From assembly GCA_900318155.1 (NCBI GenBank), contig ONJN01000067.1:1-36846 (forward strand): 36,846 nt of DNA, read 5' to 3'. Made by a program: the position numbers and the translations under genes. Below the pieces are notes generated by a model that worked only from the letters and a program-made list of their open reading frames with translations, was not told where the DNA came from and ran no database searches. The stretch is from an uncultured Eubacteriales bacterium (GTDB lineage Bacteria > Bacillota > Clostridia > Peptostreptococcales > Anaerovoracaceae). Positions 7,930 to 16,273 of this stretch are shown in pieces. Within the stretch, counting starts at the first letter, position 1. Every line of letters starts with the position of its first letter.

Positions 7930-10098
7930 ATGAAAGAATATGTTTTGAAGATCGCGCAGCGCGGTTTTGCCGCGGGGATGCCGTTCCTCGCGGACGCGGA
8001 AGTGAAGACAGATGCGGGGAGGCCGTGTTTTGTGGACCCGGAAGTGAAGAACACGGAGGAAGCGCGTATCGGCGCGTCCGGAAATGAGCATGAAGGGGCT
8101 TTGCGGAAAAAGGACAAAGAAGCGGAGCTCGCCCGTTTCCGGAAAGCTGCGGACATTCTGGAACAGCAGCTGCGTTCAGCCGCCGCGAAGGCAAATGGGG
8201 AAGGTGCTGCGATTTTTGACGCGGAGCGCCTGTTGTTAACCGACAGAAAATTTACGGATGCTGTCTGTGATCTGATTGTAAGTGACGGACAGGATGCCGC
8301 GGCCGCCGTAACACAGACGGGAAGGGAACTGGCGGAAGAGCTGCGGAGCAGTAAAAGCGGATATATCCGCGAACGGAGCGGAGATCTGACGGGCCTCACG
8401 GAGCGGCTTCTGCAGCTGCTTGAAGGAAGAAATGTATGCGCGCTGAGCACACCGGCCATTCTGGCGGCGGATGAGCTGACTCCGGCGCAGATTTCGTCTG
8501 TGGATCCGGCGCTGATTCTCGGCATCATCACCGTAAAAGGATCGCCCACATCTCATGTATCCGTTCTTGCCGGAAATCTGGGGATTCCGTATTGTTACGG
8601 AAGTGAGGAAGCGGTGGCAGCCATTCGCGCGGCGGATTTTGACGGGGATGTCGGACTGATCCTTGACGGACGGGGCGCTGACAAAGGAAAGCTGATCATT
8701 CAGCCGGACCGGGGATTGTACAGGGACGCAGTACTGACGATGGAAGAAGAATTTGAGGCGAAGCGATGTGAAAAAGAACGCAGAAAACGCGAAAAGGAAA
8801 CCGCGCCTGCGACCCGCACCAGAGTCTGTGCCAACATCACGGGCCCACTGGAGATCGGCGCGCTGATCGAATCCGGCGCGGAGGGCGTCGGGCTGTTTCG
8901 TACGGAACTGCTTTTTCTCGGGCGCGCGGACGCGCCGACAGAAGAGGAGCAGCTGGAGGCTTACCGGCGCATCGCGGAAGCAATGGATGGGAAGGAGACG
9001 GTGATCCGGACCATGGATCTGGGGTCGGATAAGCAGGCGGACTGGCTTTGTCTGCCGGAGGAAAAGAATCCGGCGCTGGGCTGCAGAGGTCTGCGGGTCT
9101 CCCTGAAGGAAAAGGATGTGTTCCGGACACAGATCCGCGCCCTTCTGCAGGCAGCGGCATATGGCAATATCCGGATCATGATCCCGATGGTCACGGCTGT
9201 CCGGGAGGTTGAAGCAGTTCAGTCTGAGATAGAGATCTGCGCGAAGGAGCTTGCTGAAGAAGGGCGGCAGTACAGAATCCCGCCGCTTGGCGTCATGATT
9301 GAGACGCCGGCAGCAGCGATGATCGCGGATCAGCTGGCTGAAAAGGCAGACTTTTTCAGCATCGGCACCAACGATCTGACGCAGTATACACTGGCGCTGG
9401 ACCGGGAGTCGCAAGGCCTTGACGATTATTATGATCCGTGTCATGAAGCGGTGCTGCGGCTGATCGGGATAACCGCGGAAGCGGGACACAGACGGAACAT
9501 TCCAACTGCTGTCTGCGGGGAACTCGCTGCCGATCCAGGGGCCATTCCTCTGCTCATCGAAAGGGGTGTGGATGAGCTTTCGGTATCGGTATCGAAGGTG
9601 GCAGCTACAAAAGCGTGTGTCATCGAAGCGGAAGCCCGGACTCCAGTGACTCAGCCTCTGCAGGCTCAGAGAGAAGCGGAAGCCCGGCTTTCGCATACCG
9701 GGAATGAGGAAATGCTGCCGAACGCGCTGTCCCTGGCGGCGCCTGCGGACGGCGAGCTGATCCCGATGGAAGAGATCCCGGATACTGCGTTTGCTTCCGG
9801 AACGCTGGGAGATTGCGTGGGGATTCTGCCTGAGAACGGAATGGTTTATGCGCCCTGCGACGGGGTTGTTTCGGGCATTGCGCAGACCGGCCATGCGATC
9901 ACTTTCACGGCTTCAGACGGCCGGGAGGTTCTTGTTCACGCAGGCCTGGACACCGTCACGCTGGGCGGACGCGGGTTCACAGTTCTGACAAAGGCCGGCG
10001 CTTCTGTGGCGAAGGGAGAACCGGTACTGGAAATGGACCTTGCGGTGATTCGCGACGCAGGACTTTCACCGATGGTAATCACTGTGCTGATGAAGTGA
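7930..10098 (+). CDS. PTS fusion protein enzyme I-EIIA(Glc-type)
   Basis: A protein of 722 residues from the ATG at 7930, which has GGAGAG (7918-7923) six bases before it; a GTG at 7873 would overlap the previous gene and lacks a site. The N-terminal enzyme I part has the phosphohistidine His209 in GSPTSHVSV. The PEP-binding barrel shows GVGLFRTELLFLGR, TNDLTQYTLALDR and the catalytic Cys in AVCGELAADP. From about residue 590 a Glc-type EIIA domain follows (APADGELIPM), with His655 in TGHAI and the phosphorylated His670 in VLVHAGLDTV. It takes phosphate from PEP and should pass it to the HPr domain of the upstream protein and then receive it back on its own EIIA. It is as GC-rich as its partner gene. 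Confidence 0.9.
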   Translation: MKEYVLKIAQRGFAAGMPFLADAEVKTDAGRPCFVDPEVKNTEEARIGASGNEHEGALRKKDKEAELARFRKAADILEQQLRSAAAKANGEGAAIFDAERLLLTDRKFTDAVCDLIVSDGQDAAAAVTQTGRELAEELRSSKSGYIRERSGDLTGLTERLLQLLEGRNVCALSTPAILAADELTPAQISSVDPALILGIITVKGSPTSHVSVLAGNLGIPYCYGSEEAVAAIRAADFDGDVGLILDGRGADKGKLIIQPDRGLYRDAVLTMEEEFEAKRCEKERRKREKETAPATRTRVCANITGPLEIGALIESGAEGVGLFRTELLFLGRADAPTEEEQLEAYRRIAEAMDGKETVIRTMDLGSDKQADWLCLPEEKNPALGCRGLRVSLKEKDVFRTQIRALLQAAAYGNIRIMIPMVTAVREVEAVQSEIEICAKELAEEGRQYRIPPLGVMIETPAAAMIADQLAEKADFFSIGTNDLTQYTLALDRESQGLDDYYDPCHEAVLRLIGITAEAGHRRNIPTAVCGELAADPGAIPLLIERGVDELSVSVSKVAATKACVIEAEARTPVTQPLQAQREAEARLSHTGNEEMLPNALSLAAPADGELIPMEEIPDTAFASGTLGDCVGILPENGMVYAPCDGVVSGIAQTGHAITFTASDGREVLVHAGLDTVTLGGRGFTVLTKAGASVAKGEPVLEMDLAVIRDAGLSPMVITVLMK

Positions 10099-10125
10099 CT
10101 GTTCAATTTCCGGACTGCTGTCAAA

Positions 10126-10154
10126 TTGACATATCCGCCAATGATTGATAAAAT
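10126..10154 (+). promoter_or_regulatory. Promoter of the HdeD-family gene
   Basis: TTGACA (10126-10131) and TAAAAT (10149-10154) with a 17-base spacer, 50 bases ahead of the start codon. No separate hairpin terminator for the PTS genes is evident before it. Confidence 0.7.
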
Positions 10155-10203
10155 TATAACATAATCATTTTTTTCATTCTGAAACAGAAAGGGGCTGTTT
10201 ATA

Positions 10204-10722
10204 ATGTTTATTTTAACGACTATTCTTGGTATTCTTTTGATTGTTTTGGGAATCTGCTGCGCGCTTACTCCTCTCGCCACCTTTGTGTCAGCAGGATATT
10301 TAATCGCTATTGTTGTGATTGTAAGCGGCGCCGCCGGTATCATCACTGCGTTTTGTCTCAAAAAATATGGCTGGAATCTGATCGTCAGCATCCTGGCAAT
10401 TGTTCTGGGTATCCTGGCTATTGCCCGTCCCGGCGGAATAAAGATTATTGACAATCTGCTCATTTATCTCCTGGGAATCTGGCTCATCTTACGCGGAGGT
10501 GTTTCCGCATATCTTTCTTTTAAAACGCGGAAGCTGCCGACCAGGAATAAATGGGGTCTGGGTCTGATCGTAGGCATACTCGGTATAGTCCTGGGAGTTT
10601 ACGCTCTGATCCATCCGTTGTTCTCTGCCATAACCATCGGCCTGCTCGTCGCACTGTGCTTTATTGAACAGGGCATCGATGTTATCACGTTCAGCAGGAT
10701 GAACCGTAAATTACAGAAATAA
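10204..10722 (+). CDS. HdeD-family (DUF308) membrane protein
   Basis: A protein of 172 residues with AAAGGGGCT before the ATG. About six closely spaced hydrophobic segments of 18-20 residues are arranged as repeated pairs (LIVLGICCAL, LAIVLGILAI, GILGIVLGVYAL), the pattern of HdeD/DUF308 proteins. HdeD is known from enterobacterial acid resistance; in Clostridia the role is not established. It has its own promoter and a strong terminator, so it is a single-gene unit. Confidence 0.8.
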   Translation: MFILTTILGILLIVLGICCALTPLATFVSAGYLIAIVVIVSGAAGIITAFCLKKYGWNLIVSILAIVLGILAIARPGGIKIIDNLLIYLLGIWLILRGGVSAYLSFKTRKLPTRNKWGLGLIVGILGIVLGVYALIHPLFSAITIGLLVALCFIEQGIDVITFSRMNRKLQK

Positions 10723-10731
10723 GAACGACAG

Positions 10732-10766
10732 AACGCCGGGAAAACAACCGCTTCCCGGCGTTTTTT
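10732..10766 (+). terminator. Rho-independent terminator after the HdeD-family gene
   Basis: A perfect 11-base stem, AACGCCGGGAA with TTCCCGGCGTT, loop of nine, ending in a run of six T. Confidence 0.93.
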
Positions 10767-11057
10767 CATATATACGCGCAGGGCTATGTTTGCGGCGTGG
10801 GCGCTTTTGTCGCTGAGATCATGCTGATTTCCGTGATTATCTGCCGGTCGAGGAGCGTCAGCGGAAGTGTCATTCCCGCTGTTCTTCTCCATTCTGTTCA
10901 CAATCTCGTGGATCAGATATATCTTCAGCCGTTATCAACCAATCCCGGGGTTCCGTTCCTTGCGGGCGAGCAGGGCCTGATTACCATCTTATTCGCGGCG
11001 CTTATTGTCGTTGTTGTTATATTGAGATGGAGGAGAACGCGATCATCCCGATTCTGA
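10767..11057 (+). pseudogene. C-terminal remnant of a CPBP-family intramembrane protease
   Basis: The frame (with a GTG at 10797 but no ribosome site) reads into a terminal CPBP-like segment: GSVIPAVLLHSVHNLVDQ carries the typical HxxxN motif in a membrane helix, followed by a last hydrophobic helix and a basic tail. The catalytic EExxxR motif and the upstream helices of these proteases are missing, and the fragment begins right at the terminator of the previous gene. This fits a truncated, dead gene. A short functional membrane protein cannot be fully excluded. Confidence 0.6.
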
Positions 11058-11208
11058 TGAATATCACAATTTACTGATCCGGCCGTAAAGGACTTTGACG
11101 GCGGCTTCGCTGTCATCCCGGAGGACAAAGTGGATTCGTGATGCAGCGTGGTTAATGAGGATTATGACAACGGAAAGAGTTACAAGTTCAGGAAGAAGGA
11201 AGAATTGT

Positions 11209-12093
11209 ATGGATATAGCAGAGAAACAGAATATTCCGGAAGTAGTTCTGGAGAGAGAAATGCATAAAACAGACACTATCGTTCTGACCTTCCATGGAGA
11301 TCCGCACCTGCTGAACGAGCCGGTGCTGAGAGTTCGGATCACCGGCCCTGCAGAAAGCGTTTTGTCTTCCGTAACCGGTTCTGACAGGATCGATGCGTCA
11401 AAGACAGAGAAGGACAGGGTCGCATCCGGGGACCGGGTATTTCCTGTTTTTCGGCAGAACGCTATGATCTATGGGATCTGGAGTCAATATGTCAGTCATC
11501 ATGGCTGTGCCTGCTGCAGCCTGACAAGTCTGCTGGCGGCATATTGCCCGCATTACCGTGATCTGCGTCCGAATGAGACTATAGAAATCGTGGAGAGAAA
11601 ACATTTCCCTGAAGAAATCTGGCAGAAGAATTATCAAAAAGACCTGTCCGGTCAGATGCCGGTGACTTTGTACGGGATCTCGCGGATCCTTTCAGCAGAG
11701 GGGATCGAAAATGAATATGTGGGTGCTTTTCAGGACAGGAAGGCTTTGTCCGATATCAAAGACCACCTGAGAAAAGGACTGCCTGTGGTAATCGAGACAA
11801 GCAGGATAAGGCGGGGAAGGAGGATCGGTCTTCCGGTTTCAGTCAATGACCGGCGATATGCCGGGTCATACCATACAATGATCCTGTTGGGGCTGGATCG
11901 GAAAGGGCATGTTTTTTTTACGGATTCCGCTACCAGAGACTGGGCCGGGGAAAGACAGCGGCTGAAGAAAGATGATCTTGTGTCTCTGATTCAGTATATG
12001 TTTCCACGGAAAAGGAAGAATGCCCGAAACCTTTATTATGATCACCGATGGAACACGGGCGGGTATATAAAAATATCGAGATCAGGCGATTGA
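11209..12093 (+). CDS. C39-like cysteine peptidase family protein, cytoplasmic
   Basis: A protein of 294 residues from the ATG at 11209, preceded by AAGGAAG; earlier in-frame starts lack a good site. No signal peptide is visible. A papain-like (peptidase C39-like) pattern is present: Gln93 and the cysteines at 100, 102 and 103 in SQYVSHHGCACCSLTSLL, and a His in SYHTMILLGLD followed by an Asp in VFFTDSA. KGLPVVIETSR in between fits the family. No transporter or peptide precursor is adjacent. The first 85 residues are not recognised. Whether it is an active protease and on what it acts cannot be told from the sequence. Confidence 0.72.
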   Translation: MDIAEKQNIPEVVLEREMHKTDTIVLTFHGDPHLLNEPVLRVRITGPAESVLSSVTGSDRIDASKTEKDRVASGDRVFPVFRQNAMIYGIWSQYVSHHGCACCSLTSLLAAYCPHYRDLRPNETIEIVERKHFPEEIWQKNYQKDLSGQMPVTLYGISRILSAEGIENEYVGAFQDRKALSDIKDHLRKGLPVVIETSRIRRGRRIGLPVSVNDRRYAGSYHTMILLGLDRKGHVFFTDSATRDWAGERQRLKKDDLVSLIQYMFPRKRKNARNLYYDHRWNTGGYIKISRSGD

Positions 12094-12155
12094 TTTTTAT
12101 AAGCCAACGTAAAACACAGTTGTATTTTCCGCTTATTTATAATGAAATTACTGAT

Positions 12156-12179
12156 TGAGAATCATTTTGATGATATAAT
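12156..12179 (+). promoter_or_regulatory. -10 box with a degenerate Fur-like site upstream of dxs
   Basis: A perfect TATAAT (12174-12179) is preceded by TGAGAATCATTTTGA (12156-12170), which matches 12 of 15 positions of the TGATAATNATTATCA Fur pattern, its left half identical to the zinc-operon box. No good -35 is found at normal spacing. Confidence 0.4.
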
Positions 12180-12255
12180 GATAATCGACACAGGGACGCT
12201 TTCAGAACAGGAAGTTCCCAGTGGCGTAAAGTATACTAAAGACAGGTAAAGAACG

Positions 12256-14130
12256 TTGAAAATCAAAGAAATTAAGAACATCAAAGAAATTACTGATTAC
12301 GATTTCCCTCAGGATCTGAATAAAATGAGTACAGAGGAACTGGAGCTTCTGGCGCTGCAGATCCGGGATTTCCTTCTGACAAAGGTGTCGCGGACGGGCG
12401 GCCATCTGGCTTCGAACCTGGGGATCGTTGAGCTGACGATCGCGCTTCATAAAGTGTTTGACAGTCCGAAAGATAAAATCATCTGGGACGTCGGTCATCA
12501 GTCTTATGTTCATAAGATTCTGACAGGGCGTGCCAAAGGCTTTGACGAACTTAGACAGAACGATGGAATGAGTGGATTTCCAAAGCGGCGTGAAAGTCCG
12601 CATGATGTTTATGAAACCGGGCATTCAAGCACATCGCTTTCGGCCGCGGCAGGCATGGCGGCAGCCCGCGATCTGAAAAAAGATAAATATGAAATCATTC
12701 CAGTGATCGGTGACGGCTCGCTGACCGGAGGGATGGCCTATGAAGCTCTGAACAACATCGGCTCCAGAAAATCAAAGGTCATCGTGATTCTGAACGACAA
12801 CGGGATGTCCATTTCAAAAAATATCGGCAGTGTACCGCGTCATCTCGGCAAGCTCCGCACATCCAGAAAATACGTAGACACGAAAAACGAGGTCCGGATG
12901 GTCCTGGACAGGATCCCGGGGATCGGCGCGGGGATTTCCCAAATGCTCGTCGGCGCAAAGCATTCATTGAAATATATACTGCTTTCCGGCGGCATCATGT
13001 TTGAAGAACTCGGATTCACTTATCTCGGACCGATTAATGGTCACAATATCGAAGACGTGATCGGATCGCTGAAACAGGCGAAAAAGGCAGATGGCCCGGT
13101 GCTCGTTCACGTTATGACGAAAAAAGGAAAAGGATATCGGAACGCGGAAAAAAATCCGGGGAAATTCCATGGCATCGGACCGTTCGACAAAGAAACTGGC
13201 GAAGCATTAAAGAAATCAGAATACTCCTTTTCCTCTGTAATGGGTGAGAAGCTTCTGAGTCTTGCGGACAAAGATGAAAGAGTCGTCGGGATCACGGCTG
13301 CAATGGAAAGCGCGACCGGTCTCGGCCCTCTGCATGACCGGTATCCGAAGAGGTGTTTTGACGTTGGGATCGCGGAAGCGCATGCAGTGACTTTTGCTGC
13401 CGGACTTGCCGCGAGCGGAATGAAGCCCTTTGTCGCAATCTACTCATCGTTTCTGCAGCGGGCCTATGATCAGATTATCGTTGACGTCTGTCTCCAGAAT
13501 CTTCCGGTCGTATTCACAGTGGACAGAGCCGGCGTCGTCGGGGAGGACGGTGAAACGCATCACGGTGTGTTCGATCTGGCGTACCTTTCGATTCTTCCGA
13601 ATATGACGGTTCTGGCGCCGGCGGATGGGAATGACCTTCAGTTTATGATGGAATACGCTTTGTCGATGAATAAACCGGTCGCGATCCGTTATCCGAGGGG
13701 AGAATGTGCCTTTGATAAAGAAAAACCGGCTGATTACAAAGATGTTCGCAATATCCGGATTGTGTCTGGAAAAGATGTGGATCTGTGGGCCGTGGGAAAT
13801 ATGCTGGATACGGCGGAAAAAACGCGCGATCTGCTGAAAGAACGGGGGATCGAGGCGGGAATCGTTCGGGTCCGGTCGGTAAAACCGGTTGATCTCACAC
13901 TTCTCGGGGACGACGCGGTGCCGGTTTATACGATTGAAGACGGCGTGGTTTCCGGCGGGTACGGAGAAAAAATGGCCGCGGCGGCCGGCTATGATTATCG
14001 TATCCATGCTCTGGGATGGCCGGATCATTTTGTGGAACAGGGAGCAGTCAGTGAGTTGTTCAGAAGATATGGTCTGGACAGCGTCTCCATTGCGGAAAGG
14101 ATCTGTGAGGATTTTGAAAAAACGACTTGA
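12256..14130 (+). CDS. dxs: 1-deoxy-D-xylulose-5-phosphate synthase
   Basis: A full-length protein of 624 residues starting with TTG, behind a weak AGGTAAAG. It condenses pyruvate and glyceraldehyde 3-phosphate to DXP, the first step of the MEP isoprenoid pathway. Visible motifs are HLASNLGIVELT, the thiamine-diphosphate motif GDGSLTGGMAYEALNN, the catalytic Glu in VGIAEAHAVTFAAG, and DRAGVVGEDGETHHG. As a thiamine-dependent enzyme it fits a genome that salvages thiamine. It overlaps tlyA by 26 bases. The TTG start is kept because the residues after it align with the family N-terminus; the next ATG (MSTEEL) would cut into it. Confidence 0.95.
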   Translation: MKIKEIKNIKEITDYDFPQDLNKMSTEELELLALQIRDFLLTKVSRTGGHLASNLGIVELTIALHKVFDSPKDKIIWDVGHQSYVHKILTGRAKGFDELRQNDGMSGFPKRRESPHDVYETGHSSTSLSAAAGMAAARDLKKDKYEIIPVIGDGSLTGGMAYEALNNIGSRKSKVIVILNDNGMSISKNIGSVPRHLGKLRTSRKYVDTKNEVRMVLDRIPGIGAGISQMLVGAKHSLKYILLSGGIMFEELGFTYLGPINGHNIEDVIGSLKQAKKADGPVLVHVMTKKGKGYRNAEKNPGKFHGIGPFDKETGEALKKSEYSFSSVMGEKLLSLADKDERVVGITAAMESATGLGPLHDRYPKRCFDVGIAEAHAVTFAAGLAASGMKPFVAIYSSFLQRAYDQIIVDVCLQNLPVVFTVDRAGVVGEDGETHHGVFDLAYLSILPNMTVLAPADGNDLQFMMEYALSMNKPVAIRYPRGECAFDKEKPADYKDVRNIRIVSGKDVDLWAVGNMLDTAEKTRDLLKERGIEAGIVRVRSVKPVDLTLLGDDAVPVYTIEDGVVSGGYGEKMAAAAGYDYRIHALGWPDHFVEQGAVSELFRRYGLDSVSIAERICEDFEKTT

Positions 14131-14950
14131 TGTGCTGCTTGTCAGCAGAGGATTTTTTGAATCGCGGGAGCGCGCGCAGGCGGCGATCATGGCGGGCGTT
14201 GTTTTTGTCGACGGACAGATCAGCGATAAGGCCGGGACGAAAATACCGGAGGATGCGGAGATTTTTGTAAAAGAGGATCCCTGTAAGTATGTAAGCCGTG
14301 GCGGGCTGAAGCTGGAAAAATCGATCGAATGCTTTGGCATCGGGCTGAAAGATCGCGTCTGCATGGATATCGGAGCTTCGACCGGTGGGTTTACGGATTG
14401 CATGTTGATGAATGGCGCCTCAAAGGTATACGCCATCGATGTCGGTTACGGGCAGCTTGCCTGGAAACTGAGAAATGATCCGCGCGTTGTAACTATTGAA
14501 AAATGTAATGTTCGCTATCTGGATCCCGCGCTGATTGAAGACGATGTGGATTTTATCAGCATTGACGTTTCATTTATTTCACTGAAACTGATTTTTCCGG
14601 TAGCAGTACGGCATCTTTCGGAGAACGGCAGCATCGTTGCGCTGGTTAAACCGCAGTTCGAGGCCGGGCGAGAGCAAATGAAAAACAGCAAGGGCATTGT
14701 CCGGGATCCGGCGATCCATGAAGAGACGATCCGGAAGGTCTGCGGCAGCGCGGCGGAGAACGGCCTGAGTGTCGCGGGACTGACGTATTCGCCGGTCACA
14801 GGGACAAAAGGAAACATCGAATACCTTTTATACTTAGTGCGGAATTCTGTTTTCAACAGGAACGATTTAGGTTATAATCAAGATATGTTGAGAAGAATCG
14901 TAAAAGAATCACATGCAGTGCTTACTGAGGAGAAAGGAGATTATAGATGA
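14105..14950 (+). CDS. tlyA: TlyA-family rRNA 2'-O-methyltransferase
   Basis: A protein of 281 residues from GTG at 14105, behind GGAAAGGAT and inside the end of dxs. An N-terminal S4 RNA-binding domain (KRLDVLLVSRGFFESRERAQ, residues 6-25) is followed by an FtsJ-type methyltransferase domain with the SAM motif DIGASTGGFTDCML, then DVSFISLKLI and LVKPQFEAGRE. The family methylates ribose in 16S and 23S rRNA and has been called hemolysin by error. The position downstream of dxs is common in Bacillota. The tail (MLRRIVKESHAVLTEE) is a usual C-terminal extension. Its TGA overlaps the next ATG. Confidence 0.92.
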   Translation: MRILKKRLDVLLVSRGFFESRERAQAAIMAGVVFVDGQISDKAGTKIPEDAEIFVKEDPCKYVSRGGLKLEKSIECFGIGLKDRVCMDIGASTGGFTDCMLMNGASKVYAIDVGYGQLAWKLRNDPRVVTIEKCNVRYLDPALIEDDVDFISIDVSFISLKLIFPVAVRHLSENGSIVALVKPQFEAGREQMKNSKGIVRDPAIHEETIRKVCGSAAENGLSVAGLTYSPVTGTKGNIEYLLYLVRNSVFNRNDLGYNQDMLRRIVKESHAVLTEEKGDYR

Positions 14951-16137
14951 ATTTTTCAAAAAAAGTCAGCAGCATGCAGTTTTCACCGATCAGGAGATTT
15001 AACCCGATCGCGATCGCTGCCGAAGAAAGCGGCAAGAAGGTATACCATCTGAACATCGGCCAGCCGGACGTGGAAACACCTCCGTGCTTTATGGAAGCGA
15101 TCCGGGATTTTGATGCAAAGGTCATTGCATACGCCGAATCAGGCGGGCTCACAATCCTTCAGGATGCCGTTATCGACTATTTCAAGAATTATAATGTAGA
15201 TCTGGAAAGAAAAAATATTATCGTTACAACCGGAGGATCCGAAGCGCTGAATATGACTTTCCTGACTCTGCTCGATGAAGGAGATGAAATTCTGCTGCCG
15301 GAACCTTTCTATACAAACTATCATACGTTCGCGACAGCTGCCGGCGGCGTTGTCGTTCCAATCACAACAAAAGGTGAAGAAGGTTATCATTACGCGAAGA
15401 AGGAACAGATCGAAGCCTGCATTACACCGAGGACAAAGGCCATCTGCTGTATTACCCCGGGCAACCCGACAGGATGCGTACTGACACTCGACGAGATGAA
15501 ACTGATCGCAGAGGTCGCCATCGAGCATGACCTTTTCATCGTTGCGGATGAAGTATACAGAGAGTTCGTTTATGACGGCGGGGAAGCACATTCTTTCTTT
15601 GAGGTTGAAGGCATTGAGGACAGACTGGTCGTAATCGACTCTGTATCCAAAAGATATTCCGCGTGCGGCGCGAGAATCGGTTTCTGCATCAGTAAATGCG
15701 AAAAATTTATGGAAGGCATCATGAAGATCGCACAGGGAAGACTCTGTACTTCAACGGTTGATCAGGTCGGTGCCGCAGCACTTTTCAGACTTCCGACTTC
15801 CTACTATGATGAAGTAAAGGCGGAATACTGCGCGAGAAGAGACGTTGTTTATGAAGAACTTCAGAAAATACCGGGATTCGATTCCCCGAAGCCACGCGGC
15901 GCCTTCTATCTGACATGTAAACTTCCGGTAGACGACGTTGAAGAACTGCTGATGTTCCTTCTGCAGGAGTTTGAAGACAATGGCGAAACGGTAATGTATG
16001 CGCCTGCGGCAGGATTTTATGGAACGCCGGGACTCGGAAAAGACGAGATCCGTATCGCGTACGTACTGAAGCAGGAAGATATGAGAAGAGCAGTCGAGCT
16101 TCTGCGACTTGGTATCGAAGCATATAACAACAGATAG
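14947..16137 (+). CDS. Class I/II pyridoxal-phosphate aminotransferase
   Basis: A protein of 396 residues, full length for fold-type I aminotransferases; AGGAGAAAGGAG precedes the ATG. The PLP lysine is Lys235 in DSVSKRYSACGARIG. The substrate-pocket motifs LNIGQPDVETP, CCITPGNPTGCVLT (with the conserved Asn) and IVADEVYREF are present. It is probably an aspartate or branched/aromatic amino-acid transaminase; the exact substrate cannot be read. It overlaps tlyA by four bases and ends before a strong terminator. Confidence 0.88.
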   Translation: MNFSKKVSSMQFSPIRRFNPIAIAAEESGKKVYHLNIGQPDVETPPCFMEAIRDFDAKVIAYAESGGLTILQDAVIDYFKNYNVDLERKNIIVTTGGSEALNMTFLTLLDEGDEILLPEPFYTNYHTFATAAGGVVVPITTKGEEGYHYAKKEQIEACITPRTKAICCITPGNPTGCVLTLDEMKLIAEVAIEHDLFIVADEVYREFVYDGGEAHSFFEVEGIEDRLVVIDSVSKRYSACGARIGFCISKCEKFMEGIMKIAQGRLCTSTVDQVGAAALFRLPTSYYDEVKAEYCARRDVVYEELQKIPGFDSPKPRGAFYLTCKLPVDDVEELLMFLLQEFEDNGETVMYAPAAGFYGTPGLGKDEIRIAYVLKQEDMRRAVELLRLGIEAYNNR

Positions 16138-16146
16138 TCATTAATA

Positions 16147-16185
16147 ACGCATCGTTTTTCCCTGAATCACGATGCGTGATTTTTT
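16147..16185 (+). terminator. Terminator after the aminotransferase gene
   Basis: A nine-base perfect stem ACGCATCGT/ACGATGCGT with a 13-base loop, then GA and six T. Confidence 0.88.
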
Positions 16186-16199
16186 CTATATGACAAAGG

Positions 16200-16227
16200 G
16201 CATCCGGCGGATCATTCTGCCGGATGC
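16200..16227. repeat. Perfect inverted repeat upstream of mutS
   Basis: GCATCCGGC (16200-16208) and GCCGGATGC (16219-16227) form a perfect nine-base stem with a ten-base loop. No T run follows, so it is not a simple terminator. It lies 47 bases ahead of mutS and would be in its leader or act as a binding site. Confidence 0.6.
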
Positions 16228-16273
16228 AGTTTGAATATTTCGGAACCTGTTTTTTTCTGATTTGAGGTGGACA

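Noticed and set aside
8236..9894. A 552-codon open frame on the minus strand inside the EI-EIIA gene
   Set aside because: It is the antisense shadow of a GC-rich gene. It lacks a ribosome site and has an Arg/His-rich composition without any domain.
11058..11208. A short frame reading TDPAVKDFDGGFAVIPEDKVDS upstream of the C39-like gene
   Set aside because: It has no start codon or ribosome site and no recognisable family; it may be debris from the same decayed locus.
14105..14950. Hemolysin annotation for the TlyA-family gene
   Set aside because: The S4 plus FtsJ-type domains are those of an rRNA methyltransferase; the hemolysin name is historical.
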